Assembly (NCBI GenBank): GCA_902806565.1
Contig: CADCXA010000025.1
Span: 1,550,001 to 1,614,000, forward strand
Origin: Hypoxylon rubiginosum
Lineage: Eukaryota > Ascomycota > Sordariomycetes > Xylariales > Hypoxylaceae
DNA: 64,000 nucleotides
Direction of reading: 5' to 3'
Part shown: positions 47,072 to 57,730 of the stretch, one piece after another
How positions within the stretch are numbered: position 1 is the first letter of the stretch
Layout: each line of letters starts with the position of its first letter
Position numbers and translations under genes: made by a program
Notes under the pieces: generated by a model
The model's database searches: none
What the model was told of the DNA's origin: nothing
What the model saw: only the letters and a program-made list of their open reading frames with translations

Positions 47072-48418
47072 GTTTGAGGAGCTACGAATGTCTAAACCGA
47101 GAGAAGTAGATGAGGGTGAGTAGATGCTCGTTTGTTGATTCCGTTTGCCGCCACCGAGGTGAGAGAAGGAAGACTAAGATGAGAGTGAATATGAGAAATA
47201 TGCGTGGCGTAAGACACGTGAAATAAGGGGACCAAATATCAGAATGGTATAAATCAATAAGTTGATGATATGACCTCCTCACCCTGACCCTTGTTGCCTA
47301 ATAATAGACCTTGTTTTGTAGATGTTTTGTAGATTGTGATGGAATGAATGTGAACAGATGTGAATGGCTGATGGAAATCCAGCCTCGTCCCTGCTGTGAG
47401 GTAACCATTTACAGGGCTGCATTTAACCCTGGCTCTTAGACTTACGGTTAAGATATTGACTTATTGATGTGGCCACGCCTTGATAATAGAATATACTCCT
47501 TTATCGATGGGGCTGAGGCTGATGGAGAGCCCCTGGAGGTTCTGAGTTACTCCAGACTTAGACCCTGTAAGTACCTTTCTAGGTATCTGAAATAACGTAT
47601 ATGTATATACCGGGATGTCTAAAATAGAACAAGTTGCCTTGTTGCACATCAATCGTGATTGATATATACCTCTTACATTTAATGCTCGAGACAAATTAGA
47701 AGGCGACACAGAAATGGTATGACGAACCCCGAGTACAGCTGACGACGTACAATAATACATGTAGGCAATCTACAGGCGACCAATTCAAGTTGTACGCGAA
47801 CATGGGCTATGCATGTTAAAGAGGTAGTGGTGTTTGCTAAAGAGGTACCTATGGTATGGTATAATCTTACACCAAGCCAGTTGTATGTCTTAGCATTTTC
47901 TTTATTTCGGGTAGGAAGGTTACCGTTACTTGAACCTTGACCCCGCCAAAAAGGGTGCAGAGTCAACTGCCCCAGTGGTTTAACTGGTCCATCTAGGGAG
48001 TCCTACCCGCCTAAACTCACCAATGGCCAATTATCATTGTCCTTTCACGGCGGACCTTTGACACCACAGCACACACCATCAGCACCATACGCCCACCAAC
48101 CCACCACATCCAGCACATCCAGCACATCCCACGCCGTAATCCATTTCCCATTCCTGATCCCATTTCCCCGTTCCCTTCTTCCAACTATCCAACTACCAAC
48201 CTACAATTCGTTGACTTGTCCTGCAATCAACCTGTCCACCAATTCGGACCATCCCATAATACGTCTTTCAAAACCAATATTGTGGAATAACTCATCGCAT
48301 CTCCATCCTGGTACTGCTGTGGCTTATCTGGTCTCGATCATACATCGACTGCCATCTGGCCCACTGACGTGCGGGCTACTCTTTGACGTATACGCTTCCA
48401 TAGCCTCTTTATCTCTTA
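47072..48418. other. Divergent promoter region between AOS1 and the 596-residue gene
   Basis: About 1.35 kb. CCAGCACATCC repeats lie at 48110-48130. A CA/CT-rich leader (48050-48260) fits a + strand 5' UTR. A 182-codon ORF at 48037-48585 has no recognisable product and is read as leader plus intron. Confidence 0.45.
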
Positions 48419-50429
48419 ATGGTAAGTGTCATCTTTGCCTAACACGCACACGCACTACAATGCATCGCCCGGAGTATACTCCTCCTCTTCGCCCGACCCT
48501 TAATATACATCTATATCCATCTATACCTCTTGTGGCTTTCTCCAATTCGTCATTGCATTGTATTGATCGTAGCGTCGTTAAATAGTCGGGCGATTATCCG
48601 GAGCAGACCCCATCAAGTCCCGGAGCCTATCGCACTGCCGACGAGATAGTACGTTCTATACTCGATAGTGATGCTTCGCCTTCCGAGTACAGCCCTTCCG
48701 GAGAGTTGTATCGAGCAATAGAGAGATATTATCCAGGTTACCCTCGGTCTCCGAGTAATGCACGCCCCGATATTGTCCAGAACCACTTGACCCGTCTCGG
48801 TCAGCGCTCTTCGTCCCGGAACAGCATGCCAGCTGAGCCCAGCTTAGAAGCCCAGCGAAGATTCTCGAGGGAACCGCAAACATCGGGTACATCACCTCTG
48901 TATAATTTACCACCCTCTGGTCCTTATCTGCCGCCGCTGCGTTCCTTGGCAAGTACTCGACGGCCCTCGGCTATGTCTGTTTCCGGCGGATCGGGTGGGC
49001 GCCATGCGCGAGCGCGACCGGTAGAGCGCTATTCAGCAAGATCCCGGGGCGCGCATGAGAATCGAACCGATGCCACCGAATACACGGAAGACTTCTGGGA
49101 GCGGTTTGAACCCTTTGATCGAGGTTTACGCGGCACCCGGCGCTCTGCTACAGCCCAGGCAACCGACTCGCAAACCGCTCTGGAGGAGCGCCTCCAGGAA
49201 GAGAGCAACTCGCAACTCCGAGCGCTCCTAGATTTCACTCACTCTCCTGTCCACCCATTTTCCGATCCTACATTCTCATCGCCACCGCCGCCGCCACCCC
49301 AGGATCCCACCGAGGAGAACCGACGAGTCAAGCGGCGCAAACTAGATTCGGATCGACTCTCCAGCGGCTTTCAAGGTTTCCGATATGGCAAGTATGGTCA
49401 GGTCGAGCCTGGTCAGCTAACCATGGAATTGGTGAGCTGCGATGGTGGTATCTTTGCGGATGATGGGCAGAAGTATGCCGCTGAGAATATTCTCAAAAAT
49501 GATCAGACTGTCTACTGCACGGAGGGACCGAGGTGTAATATCATCTTGAGGCATCAAGGCGCCACCGTCTTCACACTGAAGGAGTTGGTCATAAAGGCGC
49601 CTAGATCGAATTTCACCTATCCGTGAGTGACCATATCCCGTCTTGTAAGTGGCCTGTTACTAACATGGATTTTTATAGTGTGCAAGAAGGCATGGTGTTT
49701 GTTTCGATGAGTTCTGATCATCTCCTGACCCGTACAGCTCAGTATCAGATTCAGTACTCGTCTTCTAGAAATCCACCTAGACGCGTGGATCGTGACACTC
49801 AACCCCTGACGCCTATAGTGTCTGTTACACATAATGATGATGGGAGTACCATGACTCATGCGCAAATCCGAGCGAGGCGTCTTTACAACATCGGCATGGA
49901 AGACGAAGACAATAGCGTCCGAGTAGCTCAGATTCCCTCCGAATTCAACATCTCACCACCTCCGTTTCAAGTCACTACCGAATGCAGCGACGACGAGGCG
50001 GATGATCCAATGCCCAGGGGAGAATGGAGACCACCGAATAGGATCGGTGCCTTGCCCTTTGAGAGTGAAACTAGTGATGATGAAGGCTACCTGAACGGTT
50101 ATTCATTTAGTGAGGCATATCACCGCCTCCGCCGGCGGCGTAATCGATCTAGCACGGCTTTGGCAGAGGCTGTAGAAGCCGCACAAGTGGCGACACAGGA
50201 AGCTGTCCGGGCTGTTGGGGGAGAATTGATGGTTCCGCATGCGCGATTCTTTATTGAAAGGAACAAAAGTAAATGTACTATCAAGTTTGATCCTCCCGTG
50301 TCGGGACGGTTCATACTGTTGAAGATGTGGAGTCCGCATCGCGACCCGGGTGCGAACATAGACATACAGGCGGTCATTGCCAAGGGGTTTGCCGGTCCAA
50401 GATACTTCCCATCTGTGGAATTACGATGA
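48419..50429 (+). CDS. Conserved-looking protein with possible galactose-binding-like beta-sandwich, function unknown
   Basis: Proposed exons are 48419-48421 (only the ATG), 48586-49622 and 49679-50429, giving 596 residues. The coding frame is clearly open from 48586 (GDYPEQTPSS, then DEIVRSILDSDASPSEYSPSG), is preceded by an in-frame TAG that doubles as a splice acceptor, and has no ATG until residue 82. The nearest sensible start is the ATG at 48419, followed at once by a perfect GTAAGT donor. The N-terminal third is disordered. From about residue 250 a beta-rich region appears (LTMELVSCDGGIFADDGQKY, VIKAPRSNFTYPVQEGMVFV) and resumes at the C-terminus (CTIKFDPPVSGRFILLKMW) after an acidic insert. 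This looks like a discoidin/galactose-binding-like fold, by pattern only. The 56-bp second intron has an ACTAAC branch site. No named homologue recognised. Confidence 0.72.
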
Positions 50430-51424
50430 TGGGAATTGAAAGGGGTATGACAGTCGTGTCCGAAAAGGGGCAAAGTGTACATTAGATACCTTGGTCCCTA
50501 ATGGGATTTACTTTGAAGTGAATATATTTGCTTTCAACTTCAAGACTTATTCATATATTAACGTTGGTGGTAATGTCTGTGCATGGCGTTGATATAGACG
50601 CCATCTCCTATACTTTTACGCCGTCGTCTCATTCGATGGGTACGATTGCTTCAGATGAGTTGAACCAAGTTTTATTAAGATGGCTATGCTTCTCTACACC
50701 CAACCTACCTACATGTATCTTACCTACTTACTTCATACTACTGTCTCTACTATGTATTTACATAGTAGACCTAAATGAATAGGTGAGCCTATTTACCTAG
50801 GTAATATTCAACTACCAAGGTAATGATATGATCTTCGCTGGGAGTAGAGTCGGAATGCCTAATCCGAATTGGTAAAAAGAGGCTAGACTGATCTGACTGA
50901 TCTGACAATGAATAAGAATGAATCATCCGGGGCTGAAGTTTGAGCATGGGGCTATGTCGGGGAAAATTGGCCAATCGCCTGTGCCGACACTGGTTCTGGA
51001 TTACTATAGTAGGTATAAGGTGACTGAACACTCAAGCTCGGGAGTCACATATTTCTTACTCCAGCGATGTATAGACCCGTTTCGAAATTTGAGTCATAGG
51101 GGGAAAAGAAAGCTCTAAAGCAAAACTGTAAGGGATATAAGAATAAAATATTAGAATAGTGTGCTTGTTACAGCCCCACATCGAACTAGATAAAATACGC
51201 CGCCGCCGCTATCATCCCCATCATCCCACCTTACAAAGCATTCGATAGTACCAAGTCTATCGCACTAAATACATACCGAATACCTCTTCTATTTTCTGGT
51301 GATAACTCATTCAACAATCACCTTCACCTTCAACTTCTCCATTCTACCGTTAGCTTACATACCCCTTTCCCTCTTTTCGACTTCCAAACTGTCCGGCGAC
51401 ACTACCTGCTGTGGATATTCCGTC
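50430..51424. other. Intergenic region between the 596-residue gene and eIF6
   Basis: About 1 kb; TTACCTAGGTAA palindrome at 50793-50804, tandem CTGATCTGA at 50888-50905. The final 150 bases are CT-rich leader of eIF6 (CTTCACCTTCAACTTCTCC, 51321-51340). No supported gene. Confidence 0.45.
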
Positions 51425-52350
51425 ATGGCTGTGCGCGCACAATTCGAGAACTCCAACGAGTAAGCCCCGCCATTAGTCCTGGAAAGGGAACCCCGCGTAA
51501 AACAATTTTCTGATGATGCAATTTACAGGGTCGGCGTCTTCGCGACACTCACCAACTCGTACGCCTTGACCGCCGTCGGCGCGAGCGAAAACTTCTACAG
51601 CATCTTCGAGGCCGAACTGCAAGATGTTATCCCCATCTGCCGGACCACAATCGCCGGCACGCGCATCATCGGCCGCTTAACAGCAGGGTAAGCGAAAAGA
51701 CCACCGAGCCAAGCTTTGATATATATATATATATATATTGTAGTCTGTCTTTGTCTATCGGGTATGCGAGGTCTAACATAAGTCTTTTGTCCCCCATCTA
51801 TAGCAATCGTAAAGGCCTCCTCGTCCCCACCTCCACCACCGACCAAGAACTACAGCACCTGCGGAATTCCCTGCCGGACGAGATCAAGATCCAGCGGATA
51901 GAGGAGCGGCTGTCGGCGCTAGGCAACGTCATCGTGTCCAACGACCACATCGCGCTGGTGCACCCGGACCTGGAGCGGGAGACGGAGGAGATCATCGCGG
52001 ACGTCTTGGGAGTAGAAGTGTTCCGGCAGACGGTGGCGGACAACGTGCTGGTGGGCAGCTACATGAGCCTGAGCAACCAGGGCGGGCTCGTGCACCCCAA
52101 GACCAGCATCCAGGACCAGGACGAGCTGAGCAGCCTGCTGCAGGTGCCCCTGGTCGCGGGGAGCGTGAACCGCGGCAGCAACGTCGTCGGCGCGGGCATG
52201 GTCGTCAACGACTGGCTCGCCGTCACGGGGCTCGACACCACGGCCACCGAGCTCAGCGTCATCGAGAGCGTCTTCCGGCTAGGCGAGGGCGCGGCGCCGG
52301 GGAACATCGGCGGCAGCTTGAAGGATACCATGGTGGAAAGCTTTTACTAA
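51425..52350 (+). CDS. tif6: Eukaryotic translation initiation factor 6 (eIF6/TIF6)
   Basis: Three exons, 51425-51459, 51529-51687 and 51804-52350, give 246 residues, the family's normal length. eIF6 binds the 60S subunit, is needed for 60S maturation in the nucleolus, and blocks premature joining to 40S in the cytoplasm. The five-fold pseudosymmetric repeat is visible through motifs [102 protein letters not shown] and [20 protein letters not shown]. The introns are 69 and 116 bp; the second carries a TA microsatellite. The exon order and phases are exact and no residue of the core is missing. Exon 3 is strongly GC-rich at third positions. Confidence 0.96.
51718..51738. repeat. TA microsatellite inside eIF6 intron 2
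   Basis: About ten TA units read directly, inside the intron at 51688-51803. The repeat inflates this intron to 116 bp. Confidence 0.85.
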
Positions 52351-54397
52351 AGCTTTAAGGGGGGAGAAGCGAGTTGCGATTGGCCGGGATTTGGCTTCCA
52401 ATTTCTATTTAAAGAAGAAGAAAAAAGAAGGCGACTCTATTTGGGTCGGCCTTCGTGAGTATAGCCTCCATGCTACTCCGGGATGAGTATACTAGTCGAT
52501 CTAGACTGGTATATCGGATAGCCAGAGCTCAGCGCTGTTTATGGCTACCATGCCAAGATATAGGCGTAGTAATTAGATAATTGATGAAGCATTCTGGCCA
52601 TCTTGTTGTTAGCGATGTGAAGTTCTCTACTTTTGCTAGCAGTGTGGCTCGACTGAGAGTTGTGTAAACAGATTCGACAGCATCTTAGCTAAGGATATTC
52701 GTAGGTATACACCTAGTGGATATAGGTCGAATCACTGACCTCTTTCTCTCAACCATAGCTACGCATTATCAGAGTCAGTCTTATCGAGTTATTCTAACTT
52801 TGATCAATATTTCAGTCGACTTGCCGCTATAAGAACCGCCATAGGAACTCCAAGAAACCTGAGCATCTACTACCAGCCAATCGGATGGGTATCGTGCAAG
52901 TACGTATCACAACCCTAGGCATCTCTAGTCTCAAAGCCAGTGCCCACACGCCACGAGTCGTTCACATTCGAGGGTCGAAAGGCGCGCAGTGCTGTAGTCG
53001 AAGGCTATCTTGCGGAGGCTATTACGAACCTTGCTGTCACGATCAGATACCGATGAGGCAATTCTCGGATTTAATTCATAGTAGATTGTAATTATCTCTT
53101 CATTCTGGTGCTTGTACAGGCGAAAAAGTGCATAAGGTCGGCGTCATAAAAAAGCAGATACTTATTCGTTAAGGAGTTGCGGCGGTTAGGCGCGCAGAGT
53201 ACTTGTTCTCATCTCATCGACCGCATCGTAGGCGTTACCTATTAGTTACCTGCCCAGCTAGAGAATGTGGATATTGGATATCACTCAGCCATGTCTGAGG
53301 CAGTAGGCAAGATTGCTACCAAAGAGATTTCGAGTTTAACCGAGCCGTCCAAGATAGGCTCGATAGAGTATCGAGAGGCTTGAGAGGTAACACGAAGATA
53401 AATTAAACGGGTATCGCGTTCCAGCTGGCCGGTTGTCAGTGGTCATGTTCTTCGGGCCAGGGCGCCGACTGCATGGTGTCACCATACGTAATGGGTGCTT
53501 GTTCGGCGCCGTTACCTATCACAAGCCATCCGTTGCGTTTTTGAGGGTCCAAGACCCACGCACATGCTAAGCCATGGCTGGGTGTCAGGGAGTGCGTAAC
53601 CCTGGCGACTGCTAACTAGTAGGTACCTATAGGGGGATCTTGCATCTCGACTCGAGTCTTAGGTAGCATCTTAAGACACTGCCCACTGTCTTACATACAT
53701 CTTAAAAAGGTACCTAAGCAGATTGGAATTTATTCAAAACGACCTCAAGAGAATAATCATCTGTCGTCTGAACCTTGATCAAACTTTAAAGTAAATTTCA
53801 CTTTAAGTTTTAACAGGTCCCTGCAGAATCTCTGAGCAAGGGCTTTGCTTGCTGATCTCGGGAGTTTAATATACATAGCACCGTGTTTAGATACAGTCGT
53901 GCATACCGTAGGTATTCTATGTACCGTATCCAGCAAAAGAGGCCGAACTGATTGGATCGAGGAACTTGGTACTTGAAGCGTCACCCCTTGCCAACCACCA
54001 TCTTACACCATAAACTGGGAATCCCGGAGTACCGAGGGCGATCCACTAAGTACGTCGTCTTTCTGTCTTGCTGCAGGGTCGACGACCGGTTTTTGCAAGT
54101 GGCTTTTTTTGTTTGTATTGTTTTGTTGACTTAGACTTGTGGACCGACTCATAAGTCAACCCGTCTGTCATCATTCATCAAAAACGTTCTAGAGCTTGCA
54201 CGCTGCTTTCTAGGTCTTCCTTTCTTTTCAGCAAAGTTGCGTATCGAACGTCGAAACAAATCTAAAAGGGTAACGCTGGGGAGCTGAAATTCCTAGGCTC
54301 TAGCAGCCCCCCCCAGCACATACATACATCAGGCCAGAAAGGGGCCCTCTTTCGTCCAGGATTCCCTTTGTCCCACACTTCGAAACAATATTCGACA
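52351..54397. other. Intergenic region between eIF6 and the coiled-coil gene
   Basis: About 2 kb without a supported gene. TAGGTACCTA palindromes lie at 53619-53630 and 53708-53716. ORFs are under 85 codons. Confidence 0.45.
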
Positions 54398-55891
54398 ATG
54401 CTAAGGGGTACCGCCTCTCCAAGGCCACCCGCTCGGGAAACAAGCATAGACCCAGATACGTATGCTGGAGCCGTCGAACATGAGAGAATGGCCGAGTATA
54501 GCGAACCAACCATGACCTTCGAACCTTATGAGCCCACGACTCCGTTAAAATCACCTACTCACCTCACACCATATGGTGACAACAATAGCAACCCCTTATT
54601 ATCAAATCTGCAGCACCACCGACAGTACTCCGCACCGGATCTCTCACTCTCGCCCGCCGATACGCAATCACGGTCACGGTCGCCCCCCAAACGAGGGCAC
54701 GTCAGGCACCAGTCCCAAGGCATGCCTTTTACGGGCGACGGGCGAGCCGGAAAACGCTCGGATAACTCTCCCGGAAGATTCGGCGGCTGGTTGGGCGGCA
54801 CGCCTACGTCCACCGACGTCTCTCCCGACACTACACCCAAATCTAAACGAAGTGTAACAACAGTCGAAACGACTCCCAAGAACACCACTCCGTCCCGCTT
54901 CGGCTTCTTCGCCTCGTCGATGTCGGCCCTCACCACGCGCCTGACGAGCCAGGTCCCCGCTTCGCCCCGGGACTTCGACGACGAGCTCTGCAACATGGAC
55001 ATCGAGGCCGCCATGTACCCCGCGCAGTCGCCGACGGAGCGAGACACGTTCTCGCCCGCCGCCTACAAGAACCTGCAGGCGAACGCGGCCGGCCTACTGC
55101 ATAAGATGCAGGACGCGTACCGGCAGCGGACGGCGGCGCTCCGGGAGGCGCAGGCGGAGCGGGAGGCGCAGCGGGAGGAGATGGAGGAGACGGAGCTGCG
55201 GACGCGGAACTTCAAGAGCCAGCTCGAGTCGATGGCGGCCAAGGCGGCGGCGCAGGAGCAGGCCATGCTGCGGCTCATCGCGGAGCTGCACGCCGAGAAG
55301 AATGCTCGCCAGGAAGAGCAGCAACAGCAACAACGACGGCAGCGTTTTATTAGCCGGGAGAAGGTGCAGGGACTCGCCGCCGAAGGACCGCTGATCACGG
55401 AAGACCTGTGCGTGGACGAGGAGGAGGAGCGGAAGCGGTGGCGCAAGAGCGACGGCACGGTGCGGTCGGACCTGAGCATCGACACGACGGACGACGGCGA
55501 GAGCGCCGCCGAGTCGGAGGGCGTAAGCATATTCTCGCGGAGCCGCAGCCCGACGGCGACCGCCATGACGAGCGCCACGGACGGCGGCGGCGGCGAGAAT
55601 AACCTTGGCGAATTACAGCATAACGTCAAAACCCCTCCCCCAACTCTTAACCTGCCTCCGAAGCCGAGGTCCACGCCCCAGCAGCCGCCGCTGACGACGT
55701 TCCAGAAGCTGGTCAAGGGCATCTCCGGGGAGGACGGGTGCGGCAACTGCAGGGGCCAGGACGCGAGCGTGGCGTGGGACACGGTCAGCCTGCTGCGGGA
55801 CGAGAACAGGAGCTTAAAGCATCGCGTCGCGCAGCTCGAGGTGGTCGTCGAGGGCGCTCTGGATGTGGTGAACGGTATCGGATTACCATGA
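54398..55891 (+). CDS. Coiled-coil protein with Ser/Pro-rich N-terminus, function unknown
   Basis: Single exon, 497 residues from the ATG at 54398. Residues 1-170 are disordered and rich in SP/TP sites, suggesting regulation by proline-directed kinases (TPTSTDVSPDTTPKSKRS). A short block, RFGFFASSMSALTTRLTSQ, leads to a region starting DFDDELCNMDIEAAMYP. A long coiled coil follows at about 220-315 (AYRQRTAALREAQAEREAQR). An acidic/Ser-rich linker and a short C-terminal block (TFQKLVKGISGEDGCGNCRG, then a leucine-zipper-like SLLRDENRSLKHRVAQLEVV) end the protein. A lone CGNC pair is present but no full zinc site. The central 700 bases are markedly GC-rich. I cannot name the family. A structural or cytoskeleton-linked role would fit but is a guess. 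Confidence 0.75.
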   Translation: MLRGTASPRPPARETSIDPDTYAGAVEHERMAEYSEPTMTFEPYEPTTPLKSPTHLTPYGDNNSNPLLSNLQHHRQYSAPDLSLSPADTQSRSRSPPKRGHVRHQSQGMPFTGDGRAGKRSDNSPGRFGGWLGGTPTSTDVSPDTTPKSKRSVTTVETTPKNTTPSRFGFFASSMSALTTRLTSQVPASPRDFDDELCNMDIEAAMYPAQSPTERDTFSPAAYKNLQANAAGLLHKMQDAYRQRTAALREAQAEREAQREEMEETELRTRNFKSQLESMAAKAAAQEQAMLRLIAELHAEKNARQEEQQQQQRRQRFISREKVQGLAAEGPLITEDLCVDEEEERKRWRKSDGTVRSDLSIDTTDDGESAAESEGVSIFSRSRSPTATAMTSATDGGGGENNLGELQHNVKTPPPTLNLPPKPRSTPQQPPLTTFQKLVKGISGEDGCGNCRGQDASVAWDTVSLLRDENRSLKHRVAQLEVVVEGALDVVNGIGLP

Positions 55892-56495
55892 TGATTTATT
55901 ATTATGATATAACCCCCCGGCTTTATGAACGGATTAGACGGATTATTGTGGTCATTGCACTAGGAACCTAGATAGGAGGAAGGAAGGGCATGTCACATGG
56001 GCGTATGGCATATTATCATCTGGTAACGGGGCTTGCATATTGGACTGGACTGGACTGGACTGGTTCATCATGATGCGGATAGGCCTAGCATAGAGCTGTG
56101 AATATGAATAAAATAAGCTACAAATACTCTATCATGATAGGTTTCTTGACTTCTATTTAACAGTAGGTGAAACTATTAAGTTCCACCCCTTTAGCTGAGC
56201 TCTCCCAAGAAGTCATCTACATGAGTATGGTACTATTTGCGTGGTAAGCAATTGACTATAGTTAAATTGTTTGGGCTCAGCATCAGCACCAATCGTTTAC
56301 ATGTTGTCATGGAACTTGTATCTCTACCTAGGTGGGTAGTTAAGAAAAGGCCTTTTTGATCATGACTGTGTTGCTGGTTGCCCTCCCCATCCCTATATCT
56401 TCGCGGAGCGGGGGGAGGGGTGCGGGTCGGATGGATTTATATATACAATGCCCCTTCATCGACATCTTTTTCTCCAATGTACATTCTCTCCTTCA
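55892..56495. other. Convergent 3' region between the coiled-coil gene and NDUFB3
   Basis: About 600 bases; tandem TGGAC repeat at 56041-56060 and CTACCTAGGTGGGTAG near 56325-56340. No gene. Confidence 0.45.
56041..56060. repeat. TGGAC tandem repeat, four copies
   Basis: Four adjacent 5-base units read directly. Confidence 0.85.
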
Positions 56496-56939
56496 TCAGT
56501 GGTGCTCCTCTCCGTGACCCTCCGCGTGGTGCTCGTCCTTGAGGAATAGCTGCTCGTATCCAAGGTAGGCAGCGAACGCTACGGTGGCGATGCCTAGGCC
56601 GGGGAAGGCTCCCTTGAATCGGTTCCATCGCGAGAATGTGCCCGTGTATCGCCATGCTTCTCTGTTGTGTTATCATCCTTGTTAGCAGATCGTCGCTGGG
56701 AAAGAGCCTGGTTCAAGTATCGTGGGAAATGCCGCTGTCATTACTGGCTATTGTGGCTACTGCTGTGGCCCCCGAGCTAGGCGATGGGAACTAGTAGGAA
56801 GAGGAAAAACGTACGCTCGCTCCCACGGGTCATATCTGGGCTGGCCGGCCGAGTGTGCGAATTTCCGGACATCGAAGCCCGTCATGTTCGGCTTCTCGCC
56901 GTGCTGGGCTCGGAGTATCCTGCCGTTCGTCAGCTCCAT
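56496..56939 (-). CDS. NADH:ubiquinone oxidoreductase B12/NDUFB3-like subunit of mitochondrial complex I
   Basis: Two exons, 56815-56939 and 56496-56661, give 96 residues. This is an accessory subunit of the membrane arm of respiratory complex I in the inner mitochondrial membrane. The family signature DPWERAEAWRYTGTFSRWNR spans the splice junction, followed by one hydrophobic segment (FPGLGIATVAFAAYLGYEQL) and a charged, His-rich end (HHAEGHGEEHH). The intron is 153 bp with donor GTACGT and acceptor ACAG; the split codon makes Ala and both parts fit the family. The gene is too small to stand out by length. Start: the first ATG (MELTNGRIL); the frame is open a little further upstream without an ATG. 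It is divergent from CAF1. Confidence 0.9.
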
Positions 56940-57730
56940 TTGTTCCTTTGGTCCCAAGAGTCAATTGGTAAGGGCGCATTCTCATTACCTTGTAGGATAC
57001 ATTGTTAAGCTTGTGCGGGAGAGGATATTGGTTTGTGAATGTGGAGAGCTGATTGTTGCAAATGCTCAATCGCAATGGCGCTTGGTGGTTGAGCGTAATG
57101 GCTTGCATTACCTAAAGTATCTCGTTAATGGACTGAGACGGCGTGGATAGGTGCCTTAGGAGGTCTTTACCTCTTTATAATGATATATCGGCGGATTGAT
57201 TTTCCAAAACAATGTTAATTGCATATTGTAGGTCAGAACCTATCACAACATGCATATTTGTTCTCCACAAATTATCCAATCAACTGGCTAAAGCTGCGAT
57301 TGCGAACGAGCGCACAGACCACTCAAGATATTCAGCATTAAGGTAGAAAGGGAAAGGTACACTGATTGCTGCTGGTCACCTTAGGTACATACAACATACA
57401 AGCATTATATAACTTCGCGACCATCCCAAACTTCAAGACCTGTCCAACCTTCAACACAAACCCCAAACTCAACGTTGACTTCCTTTCTTTCTTCTCACAT
57501 AGGTACTGAACCATCTTCAAGACAAGACGATACACCAAGCGACGTGGCCAAGGCTACTACCCACTCTACCTTAGACTCCGAGTACAAGTAGACACAGCTC
57601 CCTAGTCTCTAACGCCCAGGTCGACTGTCTACCTTCAAGTTACCCTATGCCGAGCGATCCATACCCTCCCTTCATACCAACAACCGAAACCATAATCTAA
57701 TCAAGCACGCGACTCACGATCACAGCCTCA
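56940..57730. other. Divergent promoter region between NDUFB3 and CAF1
   Basis: About 790 bases with no supported gene. A CT/CA-rich leader (57420-57720) precedes CAF1 and probably is its 5' UTR. Confidence 0.45.

Noticed and set aside
48037..48585. 182-codon ORF upstream of the 596-residue protein
   Set aside because: Its translation is compositionally biased leader sequence; it spans the GTAAGT donor and ends at the acceptor, so it is better explained as 5' UTR plus intron.
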